64,000 bases of DNA, from assembly GCF_900452515.1 (NCBI RefSeq), contig NZ_UGNW01000001.1:2418001-2482000 (forward strand), read 5' to 3'. Source of the DNA: Legionella birminghamensis (GTDB lineage Bacteria > Pseudomonadota > Gammaproteobacteria > Legionellales > Legionellaceae). A program made the position numbers and the translations under genes. The notes under the pieces are model-generated. The model did not search any database. It worked only from the letters and a program-made list of their open reading frames with translations, and was not told the DNA's origin. Shown here one piece after another: positions 45,188 through 56,100 of the stretch. Each line of letters opens with the position of its first letter. The stretch's first letter is position 1.

Positions 45188-46138
45188 TTATTGAACGCCT
45201 GGATTGATTCCCAATGCCAGGGGCAATTGATCAGCCATTGCAGTTCCAATATTCTTGCTGACTTTTTCAAACACACTTTGCTTGTAGGTATAATCCGTTA
45301 CCGTGTCAATTTTAATGATTTCTCTTGCTAACTGACCGCTGCTGGCAAAACCGTCAATCAAACCGCGATCCTTGGCCTGGCCTCCTGTCCAGAAGAGACC
45401 AGAGAAGGTTTGATCATCAATTTTGAGCCGGGCGCCTCTGCCCTCTTTGACCCTGCTGATAAATTGCTGATGGATATCATTCAGCATGACTTGCAAAAAT
45501 TGTGTCTGCTCAGGCGTTACTGGTGAAAACGGATCCATTATTCCCTTGTTGTTGCCGGCAGTTTGCAGGCGTCTGGTAATACCGAGTTTTTGCATCGCAT
45601 CAACAAAACCAAAGCCGTTATATAAAACCCCAATCGAGCCAACCAGACTGGATTCATCTGCATAGATTTCATCAGCACCAACTGCCACATAGTAGGCAGC
45701 AGATGCACAAATATCAACGCAAACCGCATATATCTTAATCTGTGGATATTTTGCCCGATAGTATTTCAGGGAATTATACATATAACTGGCCTGCACAGGG
45801 CTGCCGCCGGGACTATTAATCCGCAGTATCAATGCCTGCAATCCCTTGTTTTTATAAGCAGCATCCAGGCCTTTAACAAAATTTTCTGCATTGTTGTTCT
45901 GTGTATCAAAAATACTTCCATTAATATCGATCAAACCCACATGAGGTTTGCTGCCAGCCCCCTTCTCGTCCGTATCCCAGGCGGCTTCATAAACAATCCA
46001 GGCAATGAACAGTAAAAACAAAATACGCCAGACCCAACGCCAGCGCCGTTTGCGTTTTTGTTCTTTCATAAATTCAATTACAATCTGATTAAGCAGGACT
46101 TGAGAATCCGCAGAGTTCTCTACTGAAGGATTATTCAT
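45188..46138 (-). CDS. sppA: S49-family signal peptide peptidase, short SppA type
   Basis: A 316-residue inner-membrane serine protease that degrades cleaved signal peptides. The N-terminus is cytoplasmic and basic, followed by one membrane anchor (ILFLLFIAWIVYEAAW). The protease domain has LILRINSPGGSPVQAS, the nucleophile region VDICASAAYYVAVGAD and the catalytic lysine in AGNNKGIMDPF, the Ser-Lys dyad. It is one domain only, the short SppA form of many bacteria rather than the 67-kDa double-domain E. coli form. It diverges from clpB. Confidence 0.9.
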   Translation of the reverse strand: MNNPSVENSADSQVLLNQIVIEFMKEQKRKRRWRWVWRILFLLFIAWIVYEAAWDTDEKGAGSKPHVGLIDINGSIFDTQNNNAENFVKGLDAAYKNKGLQALILRINSPGGSPVQASYMYNSLKYYRAKYPQIKIYAVCVDICASAAYYVAVGADEIYADESSLVGSIGVLYNGFGFVDAMQKLGITRRLQTAGNNKGIMDPFSPVTPEQTQFLQVMLNDIHQQFISRVKEGRGARLKIDDQTFSGLFWTGGQAKDRGLIDGFASSGQLAREIIKIDTVTDYTYKQSVFEKVSKNIGTAMADQLPLALGINPGVQ

Positions 46139-46149
46139 TGTTGCAGCTA

Positions 46150-46175
46150 CTTGATTTTATAAAATGAACCCACAT
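46150..46175 (+). promoter_or_regulatory. Sigma-32-like heat-shock promoter of clpB
   Basis: CTTGATT (46150-46156), 12 bp, CCCACAT (46169-46175) resembles the sigma-32 consensus CTTGAAA-N(11-16)-CCCCATNT. Transcription would begin near 46182, about 40 bases before the clpB ATG. Heat-shock control of clpB is expected from other gammaproteobacteria. Confidence 0.6.
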
Positions 46176-46224
46176 TTTACGGCAGATAGAAGGTAAATTA
46201 AATAACCAACGAAGAGGTTCCTCT

Positions 46225-48810
46225 ATGCGCATGGATAAATTAACATCCAAGTTTCAAATGGCACTCGCTGATGCACAATCTTTGGCCTTGGGAAAGGATA
46301 ATGGCTTCATCGAGCCCGAGCACGTGATGAAAGCCTTGCTCGATCAACAGGGAGGCAGTTGCCGTGCGTTATTGGCTAAAGCCGGGGTCAATATTTCTGA
46401 ATTTAAAAACCTGTTGGATCAGGCACTTGATCGCTTGCCCAAAGTCAGCGGAACCGGGGGCGAAATTCATATTTCCAATGCACTGAATCGCCTGCTCAAT
46501 CTGACTGACAAACTGGCACAACAAAAAAAAGACAGCTATATCTCCAGTGAACTATTTATTCTGGCTGCAATCAGCGATGAAACTAACTTAAGTAAAATGC
46601 TGAAACAGACCGGTGCAACAATTCAATCGATTGAAAAAGCGATAAATGAACTCCGAGGAGGAGAAGCGGTGAATGATCCCAACGCAGAAGAACAACGACA
46701 AGCTTTAGAAAAATACACGATTGATTTAACCACCAGGGCAGAACAGGGTAAACTTGATCCAGTCATTGGACGCGACGATGAGATACGACGCACCATCCAG
46801 GTTCTGCAACGGCGTACAAAAAACAATCCCGTGTTAATCGGCGAGCCTGGTGTGGGTAAAACAGCGATCGTGGAAGGCCTGGCTCAGCGTATTGTCAATG
46901 GCGAAGTACCTGAAGGCTTAAAAAGCAAACGGCTTTTATCGCTCGATATGGGCGCTTTGATTGCCGGCGCAAAATACCGGGGGGAGTTTGAAGAACGTTT
47001 AAAGGCCGTATTGAATGATCTTTCGAAGCAGGAAGGACAAATCATCCTCTTTATAGATGAACTACATACCATGGTCGGCGCAGGGAAGGCAGAAGGTGCA
47101 ATGGATGCCGGTAATATGCTAAAACCGGCTCTCGCGCGCGGCGAACTGCATTGCATTGGCGCCACAACCCTTGATGAGTATCGCCAGTACATTGAAAAAG
47201 ACGCAGCGCTTGAACGGCGCTTCCAGAAAGTGCTGGTCGATGAACCCTCAGTAGAGGATACCATTGCCATTTTACGCGGTTTAAAAGAGCGCTATGAAGT
47301 GCATCATGGCGTCGAAATTACTGATCCGGCTATTGTCGCAGCAGCTACCCTATCCTATCGTTACATTACAGATCGCCAACTCCCTGATAAAGCAATTGAT
47401 TTAATCGATGAGGCTGCCAGCCAAATCCGCATGGAAATTGATTCCAAACCAGAAAGTCTGGATAAACTCGAGCGCCGCCTGATTCAGTTTAAAATTGAAC
47501 GCGAAGCTTTGAAAAAAGAACATGATGAAGCATCTAAAAAACGCCTGCAGGACCTGCAAACCAATATTGATGAGCTGGAAAAAAACTATGCTGATCTGGA
47601 AGAGGTCTGGAAATCAGAAAAAGCCTCACTGCAAGGCGCTACGCATATTAAGGAATCTCTGGAGCAGGCGAAAGTCGAATTGGAAACCGCTCGAAGGGCA
47701 GGCGATTTAACCCGGATGTCTGAACTTCAATATGGCCGTATCCCGGAACTGGAAAAACAATTAAGCAAGGTCAATGAGGCTGAAAAAACAGAAAACCGTT
47801 TGGTTCGCAATAAGGTGACTGAAGAAGAGATTGCCGATGTTGTTTCCAAATGGACTGGCATCCCTGTGGCCAAAATGCTCGAAGGTGAGCGCGAAAAATT
47901 ACTGCATATGGAAGATGCTCTCCACAAACGACTCATTGGGCAAAATGAGGCCGTTGATGCTGTAGCCAATGCGATTCGCCGCTCACGCGCCGGCCTGTCC
48001 GATCCAAACCGACCTATTGGTTCCTTTCTCTTTTTGGGACCAACCGGAGTGGGTAAAACTGAATTATGCAAAGCGCTTGCGACTTTTCTTTTCGATACCA
48101 GCGATGCGATGGTGCGTATTGATATGTCTGAGTTCATGGAAAAACACTCTGTCGCCAGACTTATTGGAGCCCCTCCCGGCTATGTCGGTTATGAAGAAGG
48201 CGGTTATTTAACCGAAGCGATTCGGCGACGCCCCTATTCTGTTATTCTTCTGGATGAAATAGAAAAGGCACATGCCGATGTGTTTAATATCCTTCTGCAG
48301 GTTATGGATGATGGGCGCTTAACCGATGGCCAGGGACGGACTGTTGATTTTCGCAATGCGGTAATCGTTATGACTTCGAACCTGGGCTCCCATCTCATCC
48401 AGGACATGGCTAAAAAATTAACCTATGAGCAATTAAAAGCAGCGGTGATGGAAATCGTCACTCAGCATTTCCGCCCTGAATTCATTAACCGAATTGATGA
48501 TACGGTTGTCTTTCATCCTTTAAGTAAAGAGCAGATTGCCACCATTGCTGCCATTCAGATCAGCTATCTCCAGCAACGTTTGCAACAGCAGGACATTCAG
48601 CTTTCAGTAAGCCCTGATGCCCTTGCCCATCTTGCTGCAGCAGGCTTTGACCCGGTGTATGGTGCAAGGCCGCTGAAAAGAGTAATACAGCAAAAGCTGG
48701 AAAATCCTCTGGCACAGGCATTATTGACCGGAGAATTCAAATCAGGCGATACAATTAAGGCAAGTTGGGAAGATGGTGGTTTGCAATTTCACCTGGGAAA
48801 TACCGAATAA
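46225..48810 (+). CDS. clpB: ClpB protein disaggregase
   Basis: A hexameric AAA+ chaperone that resolubilises aggregated proteins with DnaK. In 861 residues the order is an N domain (two Clp-N repeats), the first AAA+ domain with Walker [10 protein letters not shown] near residue 206, a long coiled-coil M domain (about 410-530), the second AAA+ domain with Walker [10 protein letters not shown] near 605, and the D2-small domain. There is no ClpP-binding loop, as expected for ClpB. The ATG at 46225 has GAGG at good spacing; ATG 46231 is a close alternative. A hairpin terminator follows. Confidence 0.97.
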   Translation: MRMDKLTSKFQMALADAQSLALGKDNGFIEPEHVMKALLDQQGGSCRALLAKAGVNISEFKNLLDQALDRLPKVSGTGGEIHISNALNRLLNLTDKLAQQKKDSYISSELFILAAISDETNLSKMLKQTGATIQSIEKAINELRGGEAVNDPNAEEQRQALEKYTIDLTTRAEQGKLDPVIGRDDEIRRTIQVLQRRTKNNPVLIGEPGVGKTAIVEGLAQRIVNGEVPEGLKSKRLLSLDMGALIAGAKYRGEFEERLKAVLNDLSKQEGQIILFIDELHTMVGAGKAEGAMDAGNMLKPALARGELHCIGATTLDEYRQYIEKDAALERRFQKVLVDEPSVEDTIAILRGLKERYEVHHGVEITDPAIVAAATLSYRYITDRQLPDKAIDLIDEAASQIRMEIDSKPESLDKLERRLIQFKIEREALKKEHDEASKKRLQDLQTNIDELEKNYADLEEVWKSEKASLQGATHIKESLEQAKVELETARRAGDLTRMSELQYGRIPELEKQLSKVNEAEKTENRLVRNKVTEEEIADVVSKWTGIPVAKMLEGEREKLLHMEDALHKRLIGQNEAVDAVANAIRRSRAGLSDPNRPIGSFLFLGPTGVGKTELCKALATFLFDTSDAMVRIDMSEFMEKHSVARLIGAPPGYVGYEEGGYLTEAIRRRPYSVILLDEIEKAHADVFNILLQVMDDGRLTDGQGRTVDFRNAVIVMTSNLGSHLIQDMAKKLTYEQLKAAVMEIVTQHFRPEFINRIDDTVVFHPLSKEQIATIAAIQISYLQQRLQQQDIQLSVSPDALAHLAAAGFDPVYGARPLKRVIQQKLENPLAQALLTGEFKSGDTIKASWEDGGLQFHLGNTE

Positions 48811-48816
48811 GCCTAA

Positions 48817-48844
48817 GGCCCGGTTATTAGGTTATAACTGGGCC
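48817..48844. terminator. Bidirectional hairpin terminator after clpB
   Basis: GGCCCGGTTAT (48817-48827) pairs with ATAACTGGGCC (48834-48844), 11 bp with one G-T pair and a 6-base loop. It lies between the clpB stop and the stop of the convergent gene at 48855. A short AT tract rather than a strong T-run follows. Confidence 0.6.
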
Positions 48845-48854
48845 ATTACCCTCC

Positions 48855-50174
48855 CTACACCATAACGAAACGCTGATCAGGCATCCTTTCTCCCTGAAGT
48901 TGTCTTTTGTATGTCTCCAGCAATTCGTTTAGTTTGGTACTGAGTGCCTCCATCCCCAGTTTTTCCCAGGGTGTATTTTTCAAATCGGGAGTAAATGCCG
49001 CACCCAGTTTATTTTTAAAATTTAAAAATATTTCAATAATATCACAGGCTGATTTGGCATCTATTAATTCGGTTCCCGGATGAATAGCCTTATGGAGGTA
49101 ATATTCCAGGACATTCTCTTTCATTCTCTTCTGGTCTTTATATTGTTCCCCGCATTGTTTTGACTCCTCGAGACAAAAAATATAAGTACCTAGCAGGGAG
49201 TGAGTCTGGAGGCCTTTATAACGGTATCGGAGATAACCCAGAAAAGTGGACCAGCACTCTGCGTCATTATTAAATTTGTACTGGTTTCTTTCACAGTCTT
49301 GTTCAAACCGCTCCGCACAGTATGCAAATATGCTGCTCCACTCTTGTGGTAACCTGGCTTTAGCCCACGCCAGTTTGGCTGTAAGTTCATTGATCGGGTT
49401 ATCGCCAAGCGCTTTATAGTCTTTATCTAACTCCGCCAGTTGCTTAAAAAATTTTTCCCTGGATTCAGAAAGAAAATCATTCATTGATAAAATAAAATAA
49501 ATGAAAGGTTCTTGCCTTTTGAAGCGGGCATTCAATCCTTCAGCATCAGCAATATATTTATTAAGCTTGGCAAAATATTCTGTTTTTTGTGTGGCGATAT
49601 GGGGTATGGATTGCCACACAAATCCCTCTTCATGGGGCTGATCTAAATATTGACGATATGCCTTTAAATAGGACTCAATCACATAGGAATGCCTGGTAAA
49701 ATAATCCTTCACTGTGTTGGGGGTAATCTCTTCCGCACCGATCAACAAATATTGACGCAGGCTGCTGTATAAAATACTGTTATCAGGCTTCCAGAACACA
49801 TAGAGCCGATTCCAGTTATCAAATTCTGAGCACAAACGAAAAAAACGATCGAACATAGCGCCAAGCAGAATATCCCGGCATTGTGTTTCCAGAACCGCAG
49901 GTGAAACCCCCCGCTTTTTGGCGACCTCTTCAATTTTAGCGGGTTCATGCAATAATCCGCGTAATTTGGCAAGCGCTTGGACCATAGCGGTGTGGCTTCT
50001 GTTTTTTTTGTCACTTGCTGCTGCAAGAGAATAGGCATTTTCTAATTTTTCCAGATTCTCGTATAAAACCTTGTAGGAAGGCGAAATATATTTTCCGGCT
50101 TTCTGTACAAATTCTTTCATTAAAGAAGCTGTATTTTCTATCAAATATTCTAGGCTTGGCGGTGTATATCCCAT
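48855..50174 (-). CDS. Unknown 439-residue helical protein
   Basis: No family is recognised. The protein is predicted soluble and strongly helical, rich in aromatic and charged residues (YVIESYLKAYRQYLDQPHEE, FILSMNDFLSESREKFFKQL), without signal peptide, membrane segment or catalytic motif. The start ATG at 50174 has a strong AAGGAG site. It follows the gene at 50201-50785 by about 26 bp and appears to share its promoter. Isolation between conserved loci and lack of similarity suggest lineage-specific cargo; an effector role is possible but unsupported by any PmrA-type site. Confidence 0.7.
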   Translation of the reverse strand: MGYTPPSLEYLIENTASLMKEFVQKAGKYISPSYKVLYENLEKLENAYSLAAASDKKNRSHTAMVQALAKLRGLLHEPAKIEEVAKKRGVSPAVLETQCRDILLGAMFDRFFRLCSEFDNWNRLYVFWKPDNSILYSSLRQYLLIGAEEITPNTVKDYFTRHSYVIESYLKAYRQYLDQPHEEGFVWQSIPHIATQKTEYFAKLNKYIADAEGLNARFKRQEPFIYFILSMNDFLSESREKFFKQLAELDKDYKALGDNPINELTAKLAWAKARLPQEWSSIFAYCAERFEQDCERNQYKFNNDAECWSTFLGYLRYRYKGLQTHSLLGTYIFCLEESKQCGEQYKDQKRMKENVLEYYLHKAIHPGTELIDAKSACDIIEIFLNFKNKLGAAFTPDLKNTPWEKLGMEALSTKLNELLETYKRQLQGERMPDQRFVMV

Positions 50175-50200
50175 GGTAGCTCCTTTTGAATTAATTCAAT

Positions 50201-50785
50201 TCAGCAATAATTAAAAATGCCGCAACTCCAGCTGTTCTCCACATCGGGGTCATACTCGGTGTTAATTTCAGGGTCATATTCGGTTTCCGGCTCATCAGGC
50301 CACAAGAGATCGTGGATAATGTTTTGCGTTTCAAGCGGGAATGAATGCCAGGTATAATTTAATTCTGCAGTATATTGGTTATCCATAAGCCAGGCATAGT
50401 ATTCTTGCAAGGCTAGCAGCGAGCGCCGATAAGATTCATTGTCTAAATCATGAATATCCTGCACCTGCAGGTGGCTGCGAATCGAATCAAGCAATGGCTT
50501 ATCCCATATCCATTGAATAGGCGTATCATGGCGTCCCCAAATAAATATATACATTCCAACCAATACATCAGATTTGAATTTATCGCTATCGGCTTTCTCT
50601 TTTTTATAGAAATTCAAACTTTCGGCCACCATTTTAATTAGCCTTGCATCACGCAGGAGTTGGGTATTGATTTGATTTAAGGGTAGACAGGAGCAAAAAA
50701 AAGTGCCGAATAAACTGGTCTTGCTTTGAGTTAAATTTGCAGGGAGATCAATTGCTTTCTGCTGCAGAACTTTAAAATCTGACAT
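50201..50785 (-). CDS. Unknown 194-residue protein with an acidic C-terminus
   Basis: No family is recognised. I placed the start at the ATG at 50785 (MSDFKVLQQKAIDLP) because GGAGG lies six bases upstream; the longer frame from 50842 lacks a site. The middle is helical with several Trp (YIFIWGRHDTPIQWIW, YNYTWHSFP-like), and the C-terminal part repeats an acidic phrase: ETEYDPEINTEYDPDVENS. It forms a two-gene unit with the 439-residue gene downstream. No signal peptide is seen. Confidence 0.68.
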   Translation of the reverse strand: MSDFKVLQQKAIDLPANLTQSKTSLFGTFFCSCLPLNQINTQLLRDARLIKMVAESLNFYKKEKADSDKFKSDVLVGMYIFIWGRHDTPIQWIWDKPLLDSIRSHLQVQDIHDLDNESYRRSLLALQEYYAWLMDNQYTAELNYTWHSFPLETQNIIHDLLWPDEPETEYDPEINTEYDPDVENSWSCGIFNYC

Positions 50786-50870
50786 GGCATCCTCCACAAG
50801 CATCCACTCGCAGCTAAAAATCAGCGACGTTGCTAATCCCAATCAACCTCTTCCTTGGGAACCTTCTTTT

Positions 50871-50899
50871 TTTATAACAATCTGATAAAGATTTTGCAA
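50871..50899 (-). promoter_or_regulatory. Candidate promoter of the 50785-48855 gene pair
   Basis: On the minus strand, TTGCAA (50894-50899) and TATAAA (50871-50876) are 17 bp apart. The -10 matches five of six consensus positions. The predicted leader is about 80 bases. Confidence 0.45.
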
Positions 50900-50965
50900 T
50901 ATAAATGAACGCTATAAAAAGCTTTTATAGCTGCAAAAAATAAGCCAGGTAAAATTTTTTCGCCA

Positions 50966-51015
50966 GCTGGGCTGTAGAGTTCAGCATTTGTATTTGCTGG
51001 GCTTTACAGCCCAGC
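50966..51015. repeat. GCTGGGCT palindromic repeat after mpl
   Basis: GCTGGGCTGTA (50966-50976) is the exact complement of TACAGCCCAGC (51005-51015). A second arm, GCTGGGCT (50996-51003), can instead pair with AGCCCAGC across a 4-base loop. The two alternative stems lie just beyond the mpl stop codon and could terminate or protect the mpl transcript. The motif resembles short palindromes scattered in Legionella genomes. Confidence 0.6.
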
Positions 51016-51022
51016 CTACGCT

Positions 51023-52396
51023 TTAAACAGTAGCCGACTGGTGATGTTTTTCAATCGCAGTGGTTAATTGCTGATGAATATTGTCAAAGCCTCGGTTACT
51101 CATAACCAGAATAGCGTCGCCAGGCTGGCTGTTTTCAGCCACTTCATGGACAATATCCAGGCTGGATGGAAGGATTTTGTAGGAAAAATCCCAGTTTTTT
51201 ACCAAGTCGTCCAGACTAAAATGTTCCGGTTTTAAAATGATTACATTATTTGCTTCTTTTAATGCATCGCGCATCTTATCGCCATGCACACCCATTTTCA
51301 TGGTATAGGATGCGAACTCCAACACTACAGTGATGCGCTGATGACGTTGGCTTTGTTTCAACGCCTGAATCGTTTTACTGATTGCGGTCGGATGGTGGGC
51401 AAAATCATCATAGACGGTTATTCCATGCTGTTCTGATTTAACCTCCAGACGCCTTTTCACTGGACGGAATGACCCAAGCGCCTTAGCTGCATCCGCAGGA
51501 CTGACACCCGCATGAGAACTTGCAGCAATAGCTGCCAAACCATTTTCCACATTAAAGCGGCCAATCAATGGCCAGTTAACCTCTGCCACGGTTTTTCCAT
51601 AATGCCAGACACGAAATGCGCGTCCAGTGGGATCTAATATTTCTGCTCGCCAGCTTGCTTCACCCTGTAAAGCCAGCTCTTCCAGTTGCGAAAATACCCC
51701 CTTCGCGACAACGGTATTCAAAGCGGCGTCATCCCGGGGCTTAAGCACTACCCCCTTGCCGGGGATTGTTTTAAGGTAATAATGGAATTGCTGTTGAATC
51801 GCTTCAAGATTGGCATAGATGTCCGCGTGGTCGAATTCGAGATTATTCAGAATAGCCACTTCGGGACGATAATGCATCAGTTTAGGGCGTTTATCGAAAT
51901 AGGCACTATCATATTCATCCGCTTCAATAACGAACCATTTACCCTTGCCGAGGCAGTTGCTGGTATTGAAATTGGGCGCTACACCGCCAATTAAAAAACC
52001 TGGCTCCATACCCGCCTGATGCAGAATATGGGCTAACATCGATGTTGTTGTGGTTTTACCATGCGTACCAGCGACAGCCATAACCCGATACCGCGGTAGA
52101 ATATTTTCCGCCAGCCATTGTGGCCCGGAGGTATAGGGTTTACCTGCATTTAGAATTGCCTCAAGCACCGGCATACCTCGTTTAATCGCATTACCGACAA
52201 TAATCAAATCCGCTTTCAATGCTAAAGTTGCATCGTCATAGCCTTCAACCCATTCGATGCCTTTGGCTTGCAATAAATCACTAATAGGAGGATAGCAATT
52301 GGCATCACTTCCTGTCACTGTAAATCCTGACTCTCTGGCCAATAACGCCAAAGCACTCATAAAAGTACCGCTAACGCCTAATATGTGTAGATGCAT
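51023..52396 (-). CDS. mpl: UDP-MurNAc:murein tripeptide ligase Mpl
   Basis: Mpl joins recycled L-Ala-D-Glu-mDap to UDP-MurNAc in peptidoglycan recycling. The 457-residue length equals the E. coli enzyme. The N-terminus MHLHILGVSGTFMSALALLA is the Mpl form of the UDP-binding domain, the P-loop is VAGTHGKTTTTSML, and the C-terminal domain has VYDDFAHHPTAISKT. It starts 4 bp after a membrane-protein gene that probably shares its transcript. Confidence 0.95.
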   Translation of the reverse strand: MHLHILGVSGTFMSALALLARESGFTVTGSDANCYPPISDLLQAKGIEWVEGYDDATLALKADLIIVGNAIKRGMPVLEAILNAGKPYTSGPQWLAENILPRYRVMAVAGTHGKTTTTSMLAHILHQAGMEPGFLIGGVAPNFNTSNCLGKGKWFVIEADEYDSAYFDKRPKLMHYRPEVAILNNLEFDHADIYANLEAIQQQFHYYLKTIPGKGVVLKPRDDAALNTVVAKGVFSQLEELALQGEASWRAEILDPTGRAFRVWHYGKTVAEVNWPLIGRFNVENGLAAIAASSHAGVSPADAAKALGSFRPVKRRLEVKSEQHGITVYDDFAHHPTAISKTIQALKQSQRHQRITVVLEFASYTMKMGVHGDKMRDALKEANNVIILKPEHFSLDDLVKNWDFSYKILPSSLDIVHEVAENSQPGDAILVMSNRGFDNIHQQLTTAIEKHHQSATV

Positions 52397-52400
52397 TTTT

Positions 52401-52940
52401 TCACCGGATAAAAGAAAGAGTTAAAAGGCTAAATGCCATTAAGCCCAGGCAGGCAAGAATACCATTAACAAAGCGCAAATCCAAAGCATGCCTGAAGATA
52501 TTAGCAGTCACCAGAAACTGCCAACCTGTCAAAAAAAGAGCTGCTACGAGATAGATTAATAACAAAAGCAGCATCAGCAAGCCTTCAATCTGCTCACTCA
52601 GCATTATCTGCGAGAAAAAAATAAGGGGAAATGCCAGCAGATGTATAATCAGATAGCTTGCATAGAGCGAACTAACGGTCTGGATTAATCGCTCTGATTT
52701 TCCGGCAAGATGTAGAAGCAGCCAACTGTAAATAAAATAGGTTGCCAGAAGGACTGCCGCCGCCACGAATGGTACTTGAAAACTTTGTTTTTTAGGAGCA
52801 ACCAGCGACCACTGCACGCTGACTACAATAAAAAAAAGAAAGGAGATGGTAAGCAATAAATGAATAGAATAAGGGGTATCTGCGGGAGATTCCTTTAAAG
52901 TGGTTACCTTCCAGTAATGCTTCAAAATATGTTTCCACAT
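52401..52940 (-). CDS. Unknown inner-membrane protein (about 179 residues)
   Basis: A hydrophobic protein with about five membrane segments, beginning MWKHILKHYWKVTTL, followed by segments such as LLLTISFLFFIVVSVQW, VAAAVLLATYFIYSWLLLHL and LLMLLLLLIYLVAALFL. The last residues form another helix (LACLGLMAFSLLTLSFI). It loosely resembles Yip1-type membrane proteins but no diagnostic motif is seen. The start is ATG 52940 or 52946. It lies 4 bp before mpl, suggesting cotranscription and perhaps an envelope role. Confidence 0.65.
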   Translation of the reverse strand: MWKHILKHYWKVTTLKESPADTPYSIHLLLTISFLFFIVVSVQWSLVAPKKQSFQVPFVAAAVLLATYFIYSWLLLHLAGKSERLIQTVSSLYASYLIIHLLAFPLIFFSQIMLSEQIEGLLMLLLLLIYLVAALFLTGWQFLVTANIFRHALDLRFVNGILACLGLMAFSLLTLSFIR

Positions 52941-53000
52941 AGTCATCCATTTAGTTTTTTAATTTGCCATTAACAACCCGTATTTACGAAGGAAGCCACC

Positions 53001-53086
53001 TGTCTTTGCGAACAAAGTGAAGCAATCCAGTCCGGTGCCTCATTCAAGCTCTGATCTGGATTGCTTCGCCAAGGCTCGCAAAGACG
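53001..53086. repeat. Palindromic repeat, GAAGCAATCCAG family, copy 2
   Basis: The left arm is TGTCTTTGCGAACAAAGTGA followed by AGCAATCCAG (53001-53030). The right arm is CTGGATTGCTTCGCCAAGG then CTCGCAAAGACG (53056-53086). The arms are imperfect reverse complements around a 25-bp loop. The element lies between the yhdP stop and the membrane-protein gene, both on the minus strand. Confidence 0.8.
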
Positions 53087-53123
53087 GGTAATCCAAGGCT
53101 CCCCGTGGCGGGTTTTGAAAATC

Positions 53124-56100
53124 CTACGCCTGCTTCTTCTTTTTCCTGAAAATTTTATCCTGTGCAACCTCGGGTTGCTTCCATGGTCCTGATATCTTGT
53201 AAGTGTAGCCGCTTACTTTCTGCATTCCCTGATTGATAATCTTGCTGGCTACCCAGGTAGCGAGGCCGACAACAGGGCCTCCGGCAATAGTTGCCACAAT
53301 CGGCAGGCTGGCAGTGATATGAGGGGTCACTCTGAGATTCAGATTATAAAGCTGACGGGAAATATCGAGATTTCCTTTCATACTGGCATAGGCAATCGGA
53401 CCGTCTATATAACTGTCCTGCGTGGTCATCATTCCCTGGGCGATAGCGAAATTTCCTTCAAAGATATCAAAACTGTATCCATCGTTAGATAAATCGCTAA
53501 AATCAAGCTTAAGGCGCCGGGGAATAGTCTGCAGACTTAATATGCTTAATAATTTACCTAGCCCCAGTTTTTCTTCGGTGTCAGAACTCAAATGCGTGAT
53601 ACGCCCGTTTTTAAGCTCAATTGACATGTTACCGGTCAAATTGTCCAGCGAGAAATCCTGAAAACCGCCTGGCCAACTTCCAGAAAGCCGAATCAATCCC
53701 TCATGTCCCTCGACGGCGGGGCTTATATTAAATTGCTCAAGGCCTTTAGCTATATCAGTGATTTCAATCCGGCTCTGAATATCCGTTTTACTTCCGTTTT
53801 GATCAGAGGCCCATAATCCTTTTGCGTTTATCTGATACGCGGGGGATTTCAGGGAGCAGGAATCAATCTTCCATCCAGCGCGCGTGGAGATTGCTTTCAA
53901 CGACATCTTACCCAAGCGCCAGTCAATAAACCGTAAATCCTTAATATCCAGCTCCAGATTGGGCATATCCGCGATGTTCAAATGAGTGGCCTTGGCAGCA
54001 TTGACTCTTTTATTTTGACCAAGTATCAATCGATCAAAATGCCCTTTTAGCAGATTGAACTTGGGATCATAATTTAAATTGGCATCCATCGTTTTTTGAT
54101 TGATACGAATAGCCCAGGTTTCTTCGGGTGTTTTCCTGGCTTTGATAGTCAAATTATCATATTCATAACTGCCGGCAATGGCTTTTTTCAGATTGATATT
54201 AATAAAACTGATGAGACCTGAAATCCCCTTATTATTGGAAGTGGACTGCGAGAATATCTGCTGCCATTCCTGTAAATTAAAAGCAGGAAGTGAGCCTGCA
54301 ATCTGCAATCCCTTCACTTTGTCGTCAGCCCGTCCATTTCCAAACAGGATACTGCCCTTCTCAAGCTGAAACTCTTTTTTCTTACCTGCAAAAATCAGAT
54401 TAGCCGATAAACGTTTGTCATAATCCATTTTTAATTTTACGGCTTTGTCCGGATTGAATTGAATATCCAGTGATAACGGTGCTTTGCTCATTGACGTTTT
54501 GCCAAAAGGCGCTGGCAAATTGACATTCACACCCTGGAGATTGGTTTTAATCTGCAAATGGTCCAAATCACTTGGCTCCGCCGTCAAAATCAGGGTGCTT
54601 TCAATCCAAAGCTCACCCTGCATAAGGGAAAACAGGGGTAGATCAAGCTTGTCTTTCAAAAGATCAATGCTGGTTTTTCCTTTCACTTTAACTTCTGTAT
54701 AAGGTTTCTCCTGGCGAACTGACTTGATCAGAATACTTACCGGATTGTGTAAAAGCGAAGCCTTTAAATTGCTGTCAAGAACACCTTCCTGATCAAATTG
54801 CAAACTACCAGTCACCCCGGTTAACTGCAAATCGTCCAGGCTATGGTGTACGGTTACCTCATTATTTTCGAGATCCATATCTCCCAAAACAAGAATCTCA
54901 TCATTGTCAGGATACAAGGGCGCTTCCAGGCGAAAATCCATACTCAGATCGCCGCTCATCTTCAGCATTTTGAGGGCGGAAAGTTTATTTTTCAGGGGGG
55001 ATTCGAGTACATACGCCAATCCCTTCTTAGAATTTGAATTTACTTTGGCGTGCAGAAGTAAGGTTTCCCGATCATGGCCGATATCATCCACGCGCAGGTT
55101 AGCCTTGTCTAATATGATACCGCGCAGATTGGCATGCACAATATCAGCATTAAGCGAACGCCTGTCCACTGTCAGATAGGCTTCAATGTTGCGGGTTATC
55201 GGCCAATGCCTGGCATAATACAAATCAATTCCCTGCAAATGGCTTTTAATTAAAAACTCGCCATTATTATTGTCAAAAGGGAACTCGGAGAGCGGGCCAT
55301 GAATGTGAACCTCCCCCATCAGATGATCAATTTGTTTGATATTCTGTTTTAGCCACGACTCCAGTTTAGGCTTTAATTTTCCTGAAGGAATATACTTAAT
55401 CCATTGCTCCGCCTTGCTGCCTTCAAACTCACCGGTAAAATCAAGTTGTCCTTTGGACTCCTTACTTAGACCAGACAATTGCCCTTTGGCTTTCAGCAGT
55501 AAGTCAGGACTTTGTAAAACCAGCCGCTCGATATCAAAGCTGGTCGACTGATTAGCTGTCTTCCAGCTCATCGCGGCATTGGCTAATAATAATTTAACAG
55601 GCGGTTTATCCTCCACCCGGATTATCGCATCTTCACTATCCAGTTCAAGACGGCCCTCTGTTGGCCTCCACTGGATAACACCGGAGAAATTATCAACACC
55701 AGGTACCGTTTCCGTATTTTGCCAGCCCAATTTACTGAAGCGGGTCAGTAAAGATTGAGCTTGACCCTCTTTTATTTCCAGCTGGGTATTCGTCAGGAAA
55801 CCAATCGGATTGTAGGGTCTCAGACTTGAAAGCCGGGCTGCAAATTGATGAGGGAAGCTTTCAAAAACTGAAGCAATATTCAGGTTCTTAATGTAAGCAT
55901 GATAAGCATTATTTTGCCGATTATAATCGAGTTCAAAACTGTTCTTTGGCCATTTAGTCCCATTTAAACGAAGCACCAGATCATCGGCTGTTAACTTCCA
56001 TCCGGCTTCCGTCAGCGACCAGGCAACATTTGCTTTCAGTTTTTGAATGGTATTTATTTTTTTATCCAGCATTTCCTGCCATTGAATCTGCTGCAAATTG

